A stretch of DNA of 64,000 nt from Paragonimus westermani (taxonomy: Eukaryota > Platyhelminthes > Trematoda > Plagiorchiida > Troglotrematidae), in assembly GCA_008508345.1 (NCBI GenBank), contig QNGE01002688.1, positions 26,672-90,671 on the forward strand, given 5' to 3'. Every line of letters starts with the position of its first letter. The stretch's first letter is position 1. Under the pieces are notes generated by a model. It was not told where the DNA came from, did not search any database, and saw nothing but the letters and a program-made list of their open reading frames with translations. The position numbers were made by a program, and so were the translations under genes. Shown here in pieces: positions 26,941 through 39,849 of the stretch.

Positions 26941-29812
26941 TAAAAACGTTTCATTATTGTTTTCCGTAATCTCATATCACTGTCTGCCCACAGTTTGACT
27001 TAGTAAAGCAGACGAGTCCAACGATCTAACACAGGATGTGGGGAGCTTATGCGTCTTTTTGGACAAATTAGTTATTCGGTTTACTATTAGTGAAACATTG
27101 CTAGATGTTCACAGACTTTTGCGGCAAACCAATTCCTAAAATTTGAAATATCTTACTTCATTCTGTGTAATCCAGAGTAAAACACTCCAGATGACTGAGG
27201 CTACACGAATATAGCATCGCTGAAGCAAAAATAACTGATTCAAAGCAATTTGTTTGTAGGTGTTTCAGCTCCCTCCCATAGTGTTTACGCACGTGTTGTG
27301 TATCCCACTTCTATCATTACGTGATGACTCATCAGCAGAAAAGCAAACTGCTCTGTGTTCATTTGCAGTCCTGCTGATCCAGAGCCTTGCGTTAGTATCT
27401 GCTTGAATAATTTGCCAATCGCATTCTTTTAGTCGTTAGACCATTCACATTTTTCAAGGAACTACGTAGCTGATGTGTAGCTAGATGGCCAGCTGTATAT
27501 TTCATTCCTCTGGACATTCTGAAAATGGGTGGTATCGCCCCAGTAGTGTGCGCGGTGCAGGCACATGAGGGACGATCACTGGAAATTAGAGGGGAGCGGG
27601 TGATAGAGTGGCATGTTTGAACGTTCTGTATGAAGGTATTTAATACCTCGTCTTGCTGAAATAAAGCTTAATGTTCGTAAGTTAATATGGTGGTGCCAAT
27701 CTCTGACGTTGAGTCCGCGATTGTTTAATCAGTAGGTTTATATGCCACAATTCTGATTGCAGTGCATACTCAAAGTAAGGTCGATGTAGAGTCGACTAGC
27801 TGATAAAGTTAAACAAACCTTTAGGGTGCTTTAAATCAGAACTGATTTGGCAGTTAAGGTCCAATCCTCTATCGCTTAACACGGGTAGTGAAATTAAGCA
27901 TGTCGGTAATACGTGAAGTTCACGCGGCTGGTCAGACAAGCAGTGTTTGATGAGCCAAGTTTAAAAACACGAGCGTCAAGGTGCCGCTCGGGATAGTGAA
28001 GTGCACGGTGGGTTATCTGCTGTCAGTATCCAAACCCGGGTCCGCTTCTTCTTTTCACGGCGGGTCACCTGAACAGTCCATCACAGTTTGCAGGTTGAGG
28101 TCAAATGTAGCGAACCGCTGTCCATCCCAACAACTGATAATCTACGTCATCAATACATGCTGCCCATGATGAATGCTGTTCACCTTTCACTTACTGGGTC
28201 TGTTAGCTGCAAGTGTCATGCTTTCCGTTTGGCGGTCAAACGGTTTATCACTCGTTAGGAAAACTTTCCATAGACATTTGTTTGGGTTGATTGTCACTGG
28301 TCACACTATGGTGGATGATGACTTTCTATCGGACTTTTCTCCTGATGCTAATCGCCTACAAAAGTTAGTAAGTGTTTCATCATCCTCACAGATTCAGTTG
28401 CACTCCCCAGTCTTACTGTGTTTCTGGTATTCCTATGTTGGTTCAGTTACTACACCAAACCCAATCCGGTTACAGATTAAATGAACACGAAACTGGTTAG
28501 GTAGTTCATTTTTCAAAATGACTATGACTGCCCACCGCAATCTGTCATGAAAAAGGCATTCTTGTGTTATCGCAGGCCATTCGGTTAACCGTCCCTTATT
28601 TGTTGGATGTGTGCGTTCGTTTGAGTTCAACAATTAAACTTTGTATATAGCTTAATCTTGCTGCTGACTCGAACAGTCTATACTGCCTGCCTAGAAATCT
28701 TCTTAGTTTGTAAAGTCCAAGTCGTAATTGTTAATGTGACCAAAGCTACTGAGTTCCCATACGGTAATTTAAAAGCCAGGAATGGAATATTGCAAAGAAA
28801 TTTATTTGCCACATAGGTCCTGTTATGTAGAATTGGTCTCAATCACTCACCCCGTGGATGATATACGTGCCGGAGGTTTAGATTGTTATGAATGCAAAGT
28901 CACCCATGATCGATCACAATTCGACTTCCGGATGAACTTTCCGGTCAACAGTGAGCAGCAGGCAGTTAGGACGAAGGTAACATCTTCAAACAACATATCA
29001 GTCAACTGTGTAGATATAAAGTTATGCAGTCTTGGGCACAAAGTACAGGAAGGTCTGCAGTGCCCAGTCCTTAATTATGTGAATCCTATAACTTCCGCCC
29101 CGGCTGATTGTTCAAGGACTGTAAGGTTGAATAACAGCTTGTCCAGTGTGATTAATATCATTTTCTGTTGTAAACAGTTCAACAGTTGAACGATGTTCGC
29201 GTGACGTTTGTTGCCATTTGGTTACTCTTACGGTCACCATTTCCTACCCTGCACTACAGGTTACATTCACGCGTTCACTCAATTTTGATAGCGTCAGAAG
29301 ATTCCTATTTAGGTTGGTGATTTTGTGACGCGCTCCTTTGACTTTCATGACTGTCCCTATGTGTTTGCCAGCCTAATTCACCCTTGCTAGTTTACAAGAT
29401 GTTGGTTCTGACATACACTGAGGCACTACCGTTTTTCATCATGGGAATGCTTTTGATACCAATTTATCTTCCGTGAGTGGAATTGCTATTCTTCAATCTC
29501 CTTTAATCGGCCTTCTAATTTCCATTAGATCGCCAATGGATCTGGTGTTTGCCAATCAGAATGCCTGGTTAAATAGAGTTGTGAGTAGGCAGAAAGATGA
29601 CGGCCACATGTAACCATGTTGGAGCCTTCCGTGTTGTTTATCAGACTATCGTGACGTTTGTAATATTTTTCCCCACGTACTAGCAATACGATTCTGTGCG
29701 CTCGGGTACGAATATCAGCGAACCTAACGTTAATCTGTTAACTTGTACACAGGCCAATTATAACTGGTTTTGCTGCCCCATGTCTATCACCCCTCACATG
29801 TTCCCGCAATCT
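26941..29812. other. No recognisable gene; one weak exon candidate
   Basis: Mostly featureless. The frame at 28,782-29,189 (plus) contains a stretch from about 28,817, after an acceptor-like TTTATTTGCCACATAG, with a DCYEC motif. It could end at a GTAACA donor near 28,978. Support is too thin to call it a gene. Confidence 0.4.
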
Positions 29813-29933
29813 TCACACGAGTTTCGCTCACATTAGAACTCGTAAGTAGTGTATATCCTTACCATGGCCAGAACTAGAACTTCGACTACGTATTCATGAG
29901 GCAAACGTGTTGACCACTGCCCCGTTGCTTAAA
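29813..29933 (-). mobile_element. Hammerhead SINE, inverted partial copy
   Basis: On the minus strand this follows the order of the SINE at 47.4 kb: box A-like (GCAGTGGTCAACACG), a CTCATGA anticodon loop, a degraded box B, GGATATACACTAC, and a hammerhead remnant. Its core reads CTTACGA where the ribozyme needs CTGANGA, so the essential G5 is replaced, although GCGAAAC is kept. The 3' tail is missing. It lies head to head with the next copy. Confidence 0.75.
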
Positions 29934-30115
29934 GTGAGGTAAGTGGTGCAGTAGTCAACATGGTTATCCCATGAAAGCATGATCGGAGTTGTGGCAAGGG
30001 TATACATTACTTACAAGTTCTAATGAGAGTGAAACTCGAGCCTAGTGGTTCTTTTCAAAAGAGGCCGACTGGAAAATCCATAGGAATACTACAGCTACGA
30101 TCAGTTGTATAAAAA
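29934..30115 (+). mobile_element. Hammerhead SINE, diverged copy
   Basis: Runs GTGAGG, box A-like GGTGCAGTAGTCAACATGG, CCATGAA loop, then GTGGCAAGGGTATACATTAC and the hammerhead remnant at about 30,004-30,047, and ends with the family tail (CTTTTCAAAAGAGGC). Box B is partly deleted. The core reads CTTACAA, sharing the G-to-T change at G5 with the inverted copy next to it, so the two belong to one sublineage with an inactive ribozyme. Confidence 0.75.
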
Positions 30116-30164
30116 ACCAAATCCACTACTACCCATCAGCAATGACCAAACACTCTAAATCTGT

Positions 30165-30407
30165 TCAGATTACCGCCGCAAGCAAGTCACGTGTACCAGC
30201 TGTTTGGGGAAACTGAATGTGAACGAGAGTACGACCACATGATTCGGAGCAACTGTCTCTCGGTAGTCTGATATGGTAACCCATTCCAGCTGAGGCCTGC
30301 ACACTTGACATATCAACCAGCTTGAACTTTCTACCTGTTATGTTCCCATCCAACCTCTCCCATCCACTCGTTACCCGATTTAATAAAACCGAGAACAGTG
30401 TGCACAT
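30165..30407 (-). CDS. Possible exon, unknown product (weak)
   Basis: An 80-codon minus-strand frame. It contains a CSESC pair and polar/hydrophobic alternation that would suit a secreted or extracellular protein. Its sense end reads GCGGCGGTAATCT, which could be a donor site. No clear acceptor with a pyrimidine tract was found, and I recognise no family. It may belong with the stronger minus-strand exon candidate 2.4 kb away, but nothing demonstrates that. Confidence 0.15.
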   Translation of the reverse strand: MCTLFSVLLNRVTSGWERLDGNITGRKFKLVDMSSVQASAGMGYHIRLPRDSCSESCGRTLVHIQFPQTAGTRDLLAAVI

Positions 30408-32804
30408 AAGTTGTTTGTAACAGTCATTCTAAGAAATTTGGTAATATGTTAGACGCAAGCAAAACCGAATTCTTTAGTAACCAAAATCAAAGACTAAATA
30501 TTCTCTAATGGTAAAAATTGAGCAATAAAGCCAAATCGTTTTCAAGAATTCATAAGGAAATAGTGTGAAAGAAAAACATAAATTAGTGAAATAAGTCAGG
30601 ACAACCAGAGTTTTATGCGGAGTGAACCAATCGAGATAAACGTCAATCTGACATGAATACTGTTTGTTAGATTAGCTTTAAACTCTATGGAGTAACTGGA
30701 GAAACCTAAGTGATACGAAACGCAAACCTCCTAAGAAAAAGTGCGGGCGGAAAGCTGCCTGTAGACACACTCCCGAAGGCACCGAAAGACTGTAGCCAGA
30801 TGAAACAGGATCAATCATGAAAAAAGAAATCGGATTGGCTTAACTTCGTTCAACGCAGGCTGTTTTTTCTTTAACTGTTTGCCAAATGTTTGTTAACTAT
30901 TTGTGAATCCGAGACTGCCAGTGCGTTTGTACCCAATTTGTCACACTGCTGTATGATCAGGTCTCCATGGTTGATATCGTGAATAGATTCCTTGCGTATC
31001 GCATCCAGCTGATACGCACAGAACGTTTTTGTGGCTCATCCGGAATAAACTACTCCAGACAATCAGATGAAACGTTGTGTGCTTCAACGAGTGGTGGGTA
31101 GCATAAGTGTATGAAACACTTAATTCATTAGAGTCATTTTGTGCTATCATCTTGCGAACAGACTTTTGCTTTCTTACATTAAGCTTTTGCGACAGAGTCA
31201 CCTCTTTATCAATGGTACTTGTGTGCCAACTATCCATTCTGGTTGGGCATCTGTATGGCTTCGATTTCGTTGTTATCTATTCAGTGAAATACCACAGTTT
31301 TCATCATCACACCTGATCAGCATACATCCACGATCAAACAGATGTGCAGATAGTTGCCGACACCCGTTTCCGGATTAGCTATTAGATGACTGGAAGTAAA
31401 GGATGAGTGAACACGAACACCATTACAAATGGTTTGCGCTATACAACTTGCTAATCAACTCGAATGAACAAAACCAGATAGCTACATAACGCCGATCAGC
31501 CAGACAGCAGGCTTGTACGTGATTTATGTCTTTGAATCAGAATCTTGGGGACTCTGTTAACATGATATCATCTAGGTAGAGCAGTACCGAAAACGAAGGA
31601 AAAAAGAAACGTCAGCCTGCGGGTACGAGAAAGAGCATTCTGTGCAACATCAGAAAAACAACTGAACTAAAATGTGCAACAAACGAACACTTCTAACGTA
31701 CATCACCAGCTTGGAAGTGAGAAAAATGAGTTGTCACGACCCACGTTTCTAAAAAAGGGGTGGGTGGTATACCAGATGACAGGTTACTGGTTGATACACA
31801 TGTAAACTATGTGGCCAGCGTTACCGTTGTTGATAATCCGCCGTAAGACAACCTACCAGCCTGAGACAGTCAGCGCACTCATAAACAAGCAGTTCGGTTT
31901 TCAAATTAAGATTGTGAGTTTTCATGACCCGTATTTCAAGAAGTCCTAAAGTATCAGTAGTCTTGGACACAGAGGCTTGTAACCCGTGGCCCACATTCAG
32001 ATTTGTTATTACAGAAATTACCTAAGTAACAGAAAATTGTGCTGCTATTCTCAGTGTGGGTTCCAGGTGTAGGCATAACACCACTGTCTGTACCTACTTG
32101 ATCCAGCACACATTCGGCCGTATTCTACGAAACGAAAGATCAACTAATAAAATGCTTAAATATGGATTAGCTACACAATTAAATGACTAAGCATGCAATA
32201 GAAAGTCATGGGATACTAACAATCTTTCAGTTGCACGTATACCGTTTTTCCTTATACACTGCGGTGTCCGCGAAGCAACTTAGATGGTTACGTACTCTTC
32301 AAGTTGGTGAATGGCATTTGTCAAACTCCCTCAGCGGGACCGCGAGCGCTTTCATAGCTTGTGACTCTGTCAGTACCCAGTCAGCATGTAGTTTCTTCAA
32401 ACAGTCACTTGGTACACTAAGTAAAGTGGGTGCCGTCGGAATTCGAAATACGGGACTTGTACAATGTTGACTGTGTGCTATCCTAATTTTAGTTCTCGGT
32501 ATTGAACATCGGGCGATTGTACATTCTCATGGAAGTACAGTCATTTTACTCAGACAATCAGGCAACCTGAAACAGATTAATTGGAGAAAAGAGTGGAGGT
32601 CGAATACCACAACCTACTGTGTCAGGTCTCTGCATACAGTAAAACTGAGTGCGCGCAAGCACTACATTCCTTCAAGTTAATCAGTAATCGTGCATGTATA
32701 CAAAGCCATAATTGATAGAGGTTAGCGAATATAAACTTTGTCTTCGTTATCCTCACATACACATGGTCAGTAGCACTATGTGCTGATAAGGCGGTAACAC
32801 TCAC
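30408..32804. other. No recognisable gene
   Basis: AT-rich with short frames only; no repeat family recognised. Confidence 0.5.
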
Positions 32805-33089
32805 GTAGATGAAGCAGACAGCAGTCCCATACAAACCATCAGTAATAACGGGACAGTACCAGGATGAGTCTGAGTTCGCAAAAACTGCGCGCTTTGGAGG
32901 TCCCCGGTAAGTTCCACATAGGCTGCCCTTATCATTCAAACGGTTCAACGTGATGTTTCTATTTTCTGTGGAAATTCCAAACTGATCCATTTTGTCGGCG
33001 TTGACATTAACAGTCAATTTTCTCTCTAGCAGAAGCTCCAGTTTGAGGTTCTCAAAACCCTCGAGTGCACCTTCACACACACCAGTTAT
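32805..33089 (-). CDS. Probable internal exon of an unidentified gene
   Basis: On the minus strand, an acceptor (CTCTACACTTATCAG) is followed by exactly 285 open bases (95 codons) ending TAC at a consensus donor GTGAGT. Both junctions fall between codons, so the exon is symmetric, phase 0 to 0. The product has a stretch rich in Leu/Glu (LKLELLLERK), an NIT glycosylation site and three cysteines in the second half (SLCGTY, WYCPV, AVCFIY). This looks like part of an extracellular domain, but I cannot name one. Adjacent exons were not identified. The frame continues open past the donor to about 32,622, which weakens the case slightly. Confidence 0.35.
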
Positions 33090-36000
33090 CTGATAAGTGT
33101 AGAGCTATCGGGAAAGCCATTTAAAAATGCACATAATGGATTATGATTGGATGTACAAGGATTTTAAAGAAAACCACTTACTCCTCCCAGGTTTTTCTAC
33201 GATAGATCCTGCCGGAGAGAACAGGTTTGATAGCCGAACCGAAAACAGTCGCTGGGTTATAAAAAATACGACGATTTTAGCGGAATAAGCCAGTGCCGAC
33301 TTTATGACGTCTACGGTCGAGTGAATTCATTATTGGTGAACTATGGATCAACTTGAGTGTCCGCCTGTTCTTCTAATACCTAGTTACTTCAGCAGTTCCA
33401 AAGTTGCGATTTTACAAACTCATATATGACCGGCAATAGAGATAAGGCTAATGTTTGTGTGGACGTCGAGTGATGCCACAACGTCTCTTTTAAAAAATGG
33501 AACTCACAAGCAGGGAGTGAGAAAGTAATGGAAGCAGACGAGCTGGTTTGTTTGAATTAAACATTGCCTATTACGTTGTTATTCCCATTCTTTTTATCAA
33601 TAGCCTGTTACGGTTCACGAAGGTTCGTGATACCGAAGGAGCTGATTTCAGTGAAGCCGTTGTTTCAGCAGTTTGGTTTGCAAAGCAGCAGGACCACAGG
33701 TTCACTTCGAAGATTCTTTCCGTAATCACTGACAAATAGGATCATGTCTCATTGTTTGAAGACTCCCTCACAAATAGTGGTAGTGTAACATACAATCCTG
33801 TAAGCACAACTGCTTTTCGTCTGGCCTTTTCCACTGGTCTGTCTGACATAATGGTACCTAGGTGCAACAGCCTTTGTCAGTCTACTGCCCCGGCCTAACT
33901 TGGCGTTCAGAAGAAACCACCGTATCCACGCAACAAAAGAGCTGATAGATCATTTTTGTACTTCTTGTAAAACTTGTGCATATGGTGAGGATGACTATCT
34001 TAGGTGTGATCCAGTAATACAGTCACTTATCATGTCTTGACTTGGTTTGTTTGGTCGTTGTTGTCGTGATTATTTATGGAGGCTTATCCATCTGTGCGGC
34101 AACGCATTGATTGGTTGTCGGGCTCATTATCTGTAGAGGTGACGGAACGCACGAATTGATTGGCGCCATAGTAAATGGCCGAACTCCTATAGCTTGTACT
34201 GGCGTGGTTCATGGTAGTTGGTTGGTTTGTGTCTGTTAGCCTTCGTTGCACTGTTGTTAAGGCTAACAACCATGTGGCAGACGACTCGGTTTTCATAGGA
34301 AATCGTTTACAATTCTTGATAGCCGTAGTCTTTCCACTGCTAGACCAGAAATGTGAACATCCCGCTTACACACGTTGTATCTCTGGGAATCTCAAATCGG
34401 TCGCCGTGGGGTAGACAGTAACCAATTTTTTACTGGGTAGTCTCGTCTTTATAACTGGCTGCCACGCTGACCAGCAAAGAACTGTGGTGGACCCAATTCA
34501 ACAGTCGCGTACTGAATCAACTGCTTAGTCATGCGATAACGTGGGTTACTTCATCCTTCGTGTCCCACTGTAAACCATCACTCTTATAGTCAGCCATTAG
34601 TCTTGACACAACGTACTCGAAACGATACACGGCAGATTTGCGGTAATGCAAACAAGAACAAAACTGGTGTTGGCCCGAGTGTTTGTGTTGAAAGACGTCA
34701 ACATCTGCTTGGCACCGTTTGAACTTATTGGGTCGGTGTGTATTAGCCGTTTGGTTGCGTTCAGAGTACAAATGAACTGCGACGTGATTGATTTAATTGC
34801 GCACTGTCTGCCTGTAATTCACTGTGAACCGGAACTAATCACAACATAGGTATTGATCTTGGTGAATGCATCTGGCGTACAGTTTGAATCAGGGTTCCAA
34901 TTGCTGTCAGTATGAACCCTCTGATCTGATAGAAGTGATGAATTTGGCGGAGATATAAGTTGCACTTTTTAAGCAATCAATTGCATGTCATGCCTGCATT
35001 GAATGACTGTGCATAACGCTTGACGAAGTGCATCGATCTGAGATGGAATTTCACAAGATGTATTGCCACAAAATCAATGTTTTCTAGCTGGCTTTGGAAG
35101 GCGTATGGATGACAGCTTAATAAACGGATCAGGCTGACAAGCTAGTCTCATGTACAAGTGCAATGTGCACTTATTTCGAGATTATAAACTCCGTGAATAT
35201 GGACCAACAAAACCGAAAACGACAGTGAAGAACGTCCTACTCGACATGCAGATGTGTTTTTCGCACATCCGAATTATTCCTTCAGACAACCGTTGACTTT
35301 TATACGCGCAGGTATCTGTAATATCTTTCAGTTTCGTGGCGTTTTGTGTACCATCACTTGAATAGAGCTAAATGAGTGTAGTAAAACGAAACTGTATAGT
35401 CCTTTAATCCCAACAATACAACTCCAAAGTGGGTTATGATCCTCTGAAGTGGAATGTGTTTCCAACTTTTTTATCTGTTGAGATTCAACAAACTCTATGC
35501 CACCGCACCGTTACCGAATAGCAGGCCGAACACCAACCCAGTATCCGGCGAATATTGATCGTAAATGACTGACTCTGTAGAGTGTATAAATTAAATCCCT
35601 ACTGCTATCAGTTGGTACACGCTTGAGACTGAAATCTCGGAAGCTGTGAATGTTGTTGAATGTCAATTCGGAGACATTCACACTATTTGAATCAGTTGCG
35701 AAGTTAGTGTATCTAATGTGGACAGTTCGTAATTTCAGGACAACAAGTGAACAACCCAAAATTTGTTTTGTCACTAACGTCTTACTCCTGATACAACAGC
35801 TTCTTCTGATCCGGAGAAGTTTTTGTTTTAGGAGTAGAAAGTTACTAATAAAATGAACTACTGATTGCTTATTTGTGATTTTAAAATTATGGGTGCTCAT
35901 TGGATCTCAGAATTATTCCATCTAATAAAGCAATCCGCACGTAACAGCTCATATGCGGGGTGCTATGGACAGGACAGATAGTTATATTCGGCGTATCACA

Positions 36001-39000
36001 CCGATGGAAAAATACGTGAAACTAATGACAAAAATGGAACCGATATATCGGACTAGCTCCTTCGGTATGAAAGAGGTCTGCCATCTGTACTGAAGTCTCG
36101 CAATAATGAACCTGTTCAAAATTGTTTCTCTCTTTAGTAGAACAATATATTCAACCACCTCGGAAGGTTAAATAAGTCAGTCTAATCTGGCCGTCATGTG
36201 CCTAAAGAATTGGAAGCGCCTGTTTAGTATCATGATATCCGGCTTCGGTGATTATAAGGTAAACCTTTCTGTGGTTTTCTGGCGTTCGCAATCCCTCTTG
36301 GACGTAAGTTTATATTAGTTTCCGGATCTCACTCAATGCATTTCGAGTTATTCTGTGTATGATCACTTCATTTAAATACCATAAGTGCAAATGACTCAGC
36401 AAGTGAAAAGTCTTCAGGAAGCTTCAAGCCTGAGTGCAGCGTCGTCCTACCCTCTAAAATTTAGACTATGCGTAGTTCATTAAAAATCCGACGACTAGTT
36501 TCGGATGACTGCTTCTAGTGTGGAATGATGGCTGTGTTGTTCCAAACCATCAACTTTCATAGCAGTAGGTGGAATAGTTTTTTTCACTTATTAAGATGAT
36601 CAGTGGTTATTAATCTGACCACAAATACTTTGCGCACCAGTTTTCGGTCATTGTTGATTGTAACAAAAAACAGCAAGGTCCTTCGGAACAGTAAAATTAC
36701 TGTATTGGTAAGCTTGTGCAGCCTTAACAGATCTGACAGTAAGATTACTGCCTACTTTGTGTACCGTGCAATCGTCCTGAAAAGCTACCACACTCGGTGA
36801 GAATACAGTGCGCCCCCAAATAATGACTCGATTTCAAGCCACATGACGTACAGTCGGTTCAAGTACCGAGTTTCCAGAACACCTGGAACCAGTTGTCAGA
36901 CGTTCGGCAATGTGGAATTACTCTTGTCGATATAGTCAAATGATCAGAAGCAGTGAATTTTGCTTCAAAGTTTATATCAGCCAAAAAACTGGTCCACTAT
37001 ATTATTCATTTACTGTTCTACAATCACACTAACGAAGAAGCTTATCTTGTCACGACTTTCAGACGTCTAATGAACCCAAAATAAGTGGGTTCTTAAGTAA
37101 CTAAACCCCTCACTAGATAAGGGGTCATTCGAGAACTGTATTCCTGGCAGTAAACGTCCGAGAGAGTATGGATGAATCGTGTTACGAAATTGGATAAGGT
37201 TTGGACAAAGTCCGCTGCCACAATGTTTTTTTTTCGACGAGTATATCACACACGGTCAAATACGATTCGGCAAAAGCGTTGACGAAAACCCGCGCCCGAC
37301 TTCACCACCTACGGCCAGAAATTATACAGGACCACTTGAGAACTTTCAAACTCTTTCAAATTGTCGAAGGAAACTATGGGCGTAAAAGTAGTATGTAGGT
37401 GTATGCAGAAGTTATTCAATTACGCATCTGGATAAAGAACGTCAAAAAGTTATATCAAGTAAACTGCATCAGTTGAAAGTCACCTGGCTTTTGCGAAAAC
37501 ACTATCCGCACAGAGGGGTCATTGAAAATTGTGACATAAATTTACTTTAACGCACTTGGATGTTAACTCTGTCAGAATAGATGCAATTTCAACAGTTAAG
37601 TCCATGCGATGCTTGATGAAGATTGTGTGTAACAAATGAAAACAAGACACTTGCACACTTTAACATATTCAGCGACAACTTAATATCCTCTGACTATTCC
37701 TTTAATATATATATATATATATATGTTGAACACAACTGATGGTTAAAACATCTATTGGTGGAGCACGCAGCACTGCTTAATCGATCGAGGCAATCAGGTG
37801 GACAAAAGGATGAACACAGACGTGGGGCAGAAATGAAGAAATTTCAGAGTTTGATGGAATCAGTAATAAAATGGAATGACTTTGTCATGTCTTTAAATAA
37901 AGCAATCGGTAGATGTCCCACAGAAGACAATCTCGGTTCTAACTACCTACAATGGTATGGAAACCTACTGGACAGCTTTAGTTCAAAACTGAAGGCAACA
38001 TGTCAACACAGACAGACGTGTCAAGCGACAAAGTTTGGAATCGTTGGTCAGTTGGACGGTTAAAAAAATCAGGAAGAAAACCATGTCAAAGGTTTGAAGT
38101 ACACCATCATACCACCCACCTGTATGAACAAGTGCTGAATTCTGGAGAATGTATAAGATTACGCCGTGAAGAGCATCGGGGTCAACCGATAGTGACAATG
38201 AAGCTCAACCAAACTGGCTGGGTTTCGTAAACTTGTCGCGTATGTCTGGTGGTTAAGTACCAAATATCAGATTCAATGAGAACTTTGAATAGCGGTGACC
38301 GGCAAAGTTGTCAGACTCATTCTTTCAGTCTAAGCAAAAAATACAAGCAGTTCGAGCCCTTCCATCAAACGGTGGCGGGATGGAAGGAACAAGACAAGGG
38401 ACACAGATAAGAGGTTAACATGAGCAACAGTAAACGAACTTACTGCAGTTCGTGATGTTTACTCGGAACTTCGTTCGACCACAAATCGCTTTTTCAAAAC
38501 AGATAAACGCAACCGGTATACACAAAATGAGCAAAACATTGGTCGTCTCCTTTTTCAAGATTAGTGAGATGCCTGCCGTCTCCAAGTGGTCAGCAATTTT
38601 GTGGTGAGTGAAAAATTGGGTGAAAAACTCGGGGGTGGGCACAAAACTCAGCATCTTCCTTAATAGTGCTTGACAGTAAGCCTTCAGGTCTTCTTGGTTT
38701 GCTGGAATTCAATCGGACAAGGGTTTTTAGAAATACCCAGGATTTCAGCGAGTACAGATGGATCAACGGATAAAGAACTCTGCATGGGTTGAGGAGGAAC
38801 TGCGCTCTAGCCCTTTTAGTATTCCACAACGACAACAGGTTTCTTGGCGGCAGGGTCGACATTTTGGCGGTTCTCCAGATTCGCGACAATTCTTGCTGCT
38901 CAATCACATGTGACCTTGTTGCAAACTTAAGCTACTTGGTTCATACCTGATATACTTTGCAGCACCCTCTGCCAATGGATTTCATTTCTCTTCGTATGTC

Positions 39001-39849
39001 TTTTATTTCTTCCCATGAGGTCTTTCAACTCACCAGAAGGAAAAGTTCCAACACGAGTGAGAAATGTTTCCCAAGGGCAATAAATATCCCGGCATAACGT
39101 GAGGTAACTGACCGTACGACCACAACATACTGCCCACTCCCAAAGATTGATGTGCAACCTGGATTTCATGAATGTAGCAAACTGAGTACTTACTTCCCTA
39201 CTCGGGGATAAAAAAGAGGTTGGGATGAATTTCATGTGAGGCAGTTTACAGCATTTGTTGTATCCACAGTAGACCCCAGCAAGGAAGATAGAACAGCCAC
39301 AGTTGGGAGTATTCACCGTCAGCTCTGAGAACGGTTTCACGAAATGAGGGACAATTGGTGAGAGAAGCAAAGTAAGCCGATGCATGACTACATTGGTTGT
39401 CAACAACATGAGGAGTTCCGTAGTTTGCTGAAAATGATTTTTGGCCCACCCGTCCAATCTATTGAACCAGTGACTGAGGGAGACTGACTTTTCGTGCACT
39501 TAACCGGATAACCGCACGAAAGTCCGGTATAAGCACATTAATAACCGTAAGTAGCTTGTTATGGCAAGAAGACAAGGCTTTATCCGTTCTCACCCCAGAT
39601 TTGGCAGAGGCGCGAAGAGCTACTGGACAACTACGAAAGGAAAAGACTCCAGTCAAGGATGGGTTACCTTGAAGACTCCCGAAATATGGCAGCTGAGTTT
39701 CACGACTGTTTTCACTGCAGTTAGCCTACTTCATCTAGCAGCAATAGACAATTCCTAAAAAGCTCAACGGTGCCTTGGTAGCGTCTTTTGTTGAAGGTTA
39801 GGGTAGTAAACGAAGCACCGACGGTTATATAGCATCCTATTCGCTGGGT
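33090..39849. other. No recognisable gene; diverged 22-kb-type repeat arm and one microsatellite
   Basis: 33,572-33,613 is about 80% identical to the inverted-repeat arm at 22,435-22,480. 34,211-34,414 (plus) and 37,755-38,063 (plus) are open frames without family resemblance. 38,927-39,499 (minus, 190 codons) is the longest single frame in the window but shows no motif I recognise. The rest is featureless. Confidence 0.45.
37705..37724. repeat. (AT)n microsatellite
   Basis: Ten AT units. Confidence 0.95.

Noticed and set aside
26507..26998. 163-codon open frame on the plus strand
   Set aside because: It is the translation of the tRNA-like fold-back, mirrored by frames on the other strand; not a gene.
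27308..27345. Hammerhead-like CTGATGAGTCATCAC on the minus strand
   Set aside because: There is no GAAA after a stem II and no pairing for stem I; chance match to the core heptamer.
38927..39499. 190-codon minus-strand open frame, the longest in the window
   Set aside because: No recognisable domain, signal or splice context, and another frame is open across part of it. Length alone is not enough; it remains a candidate only if transcripts exist.
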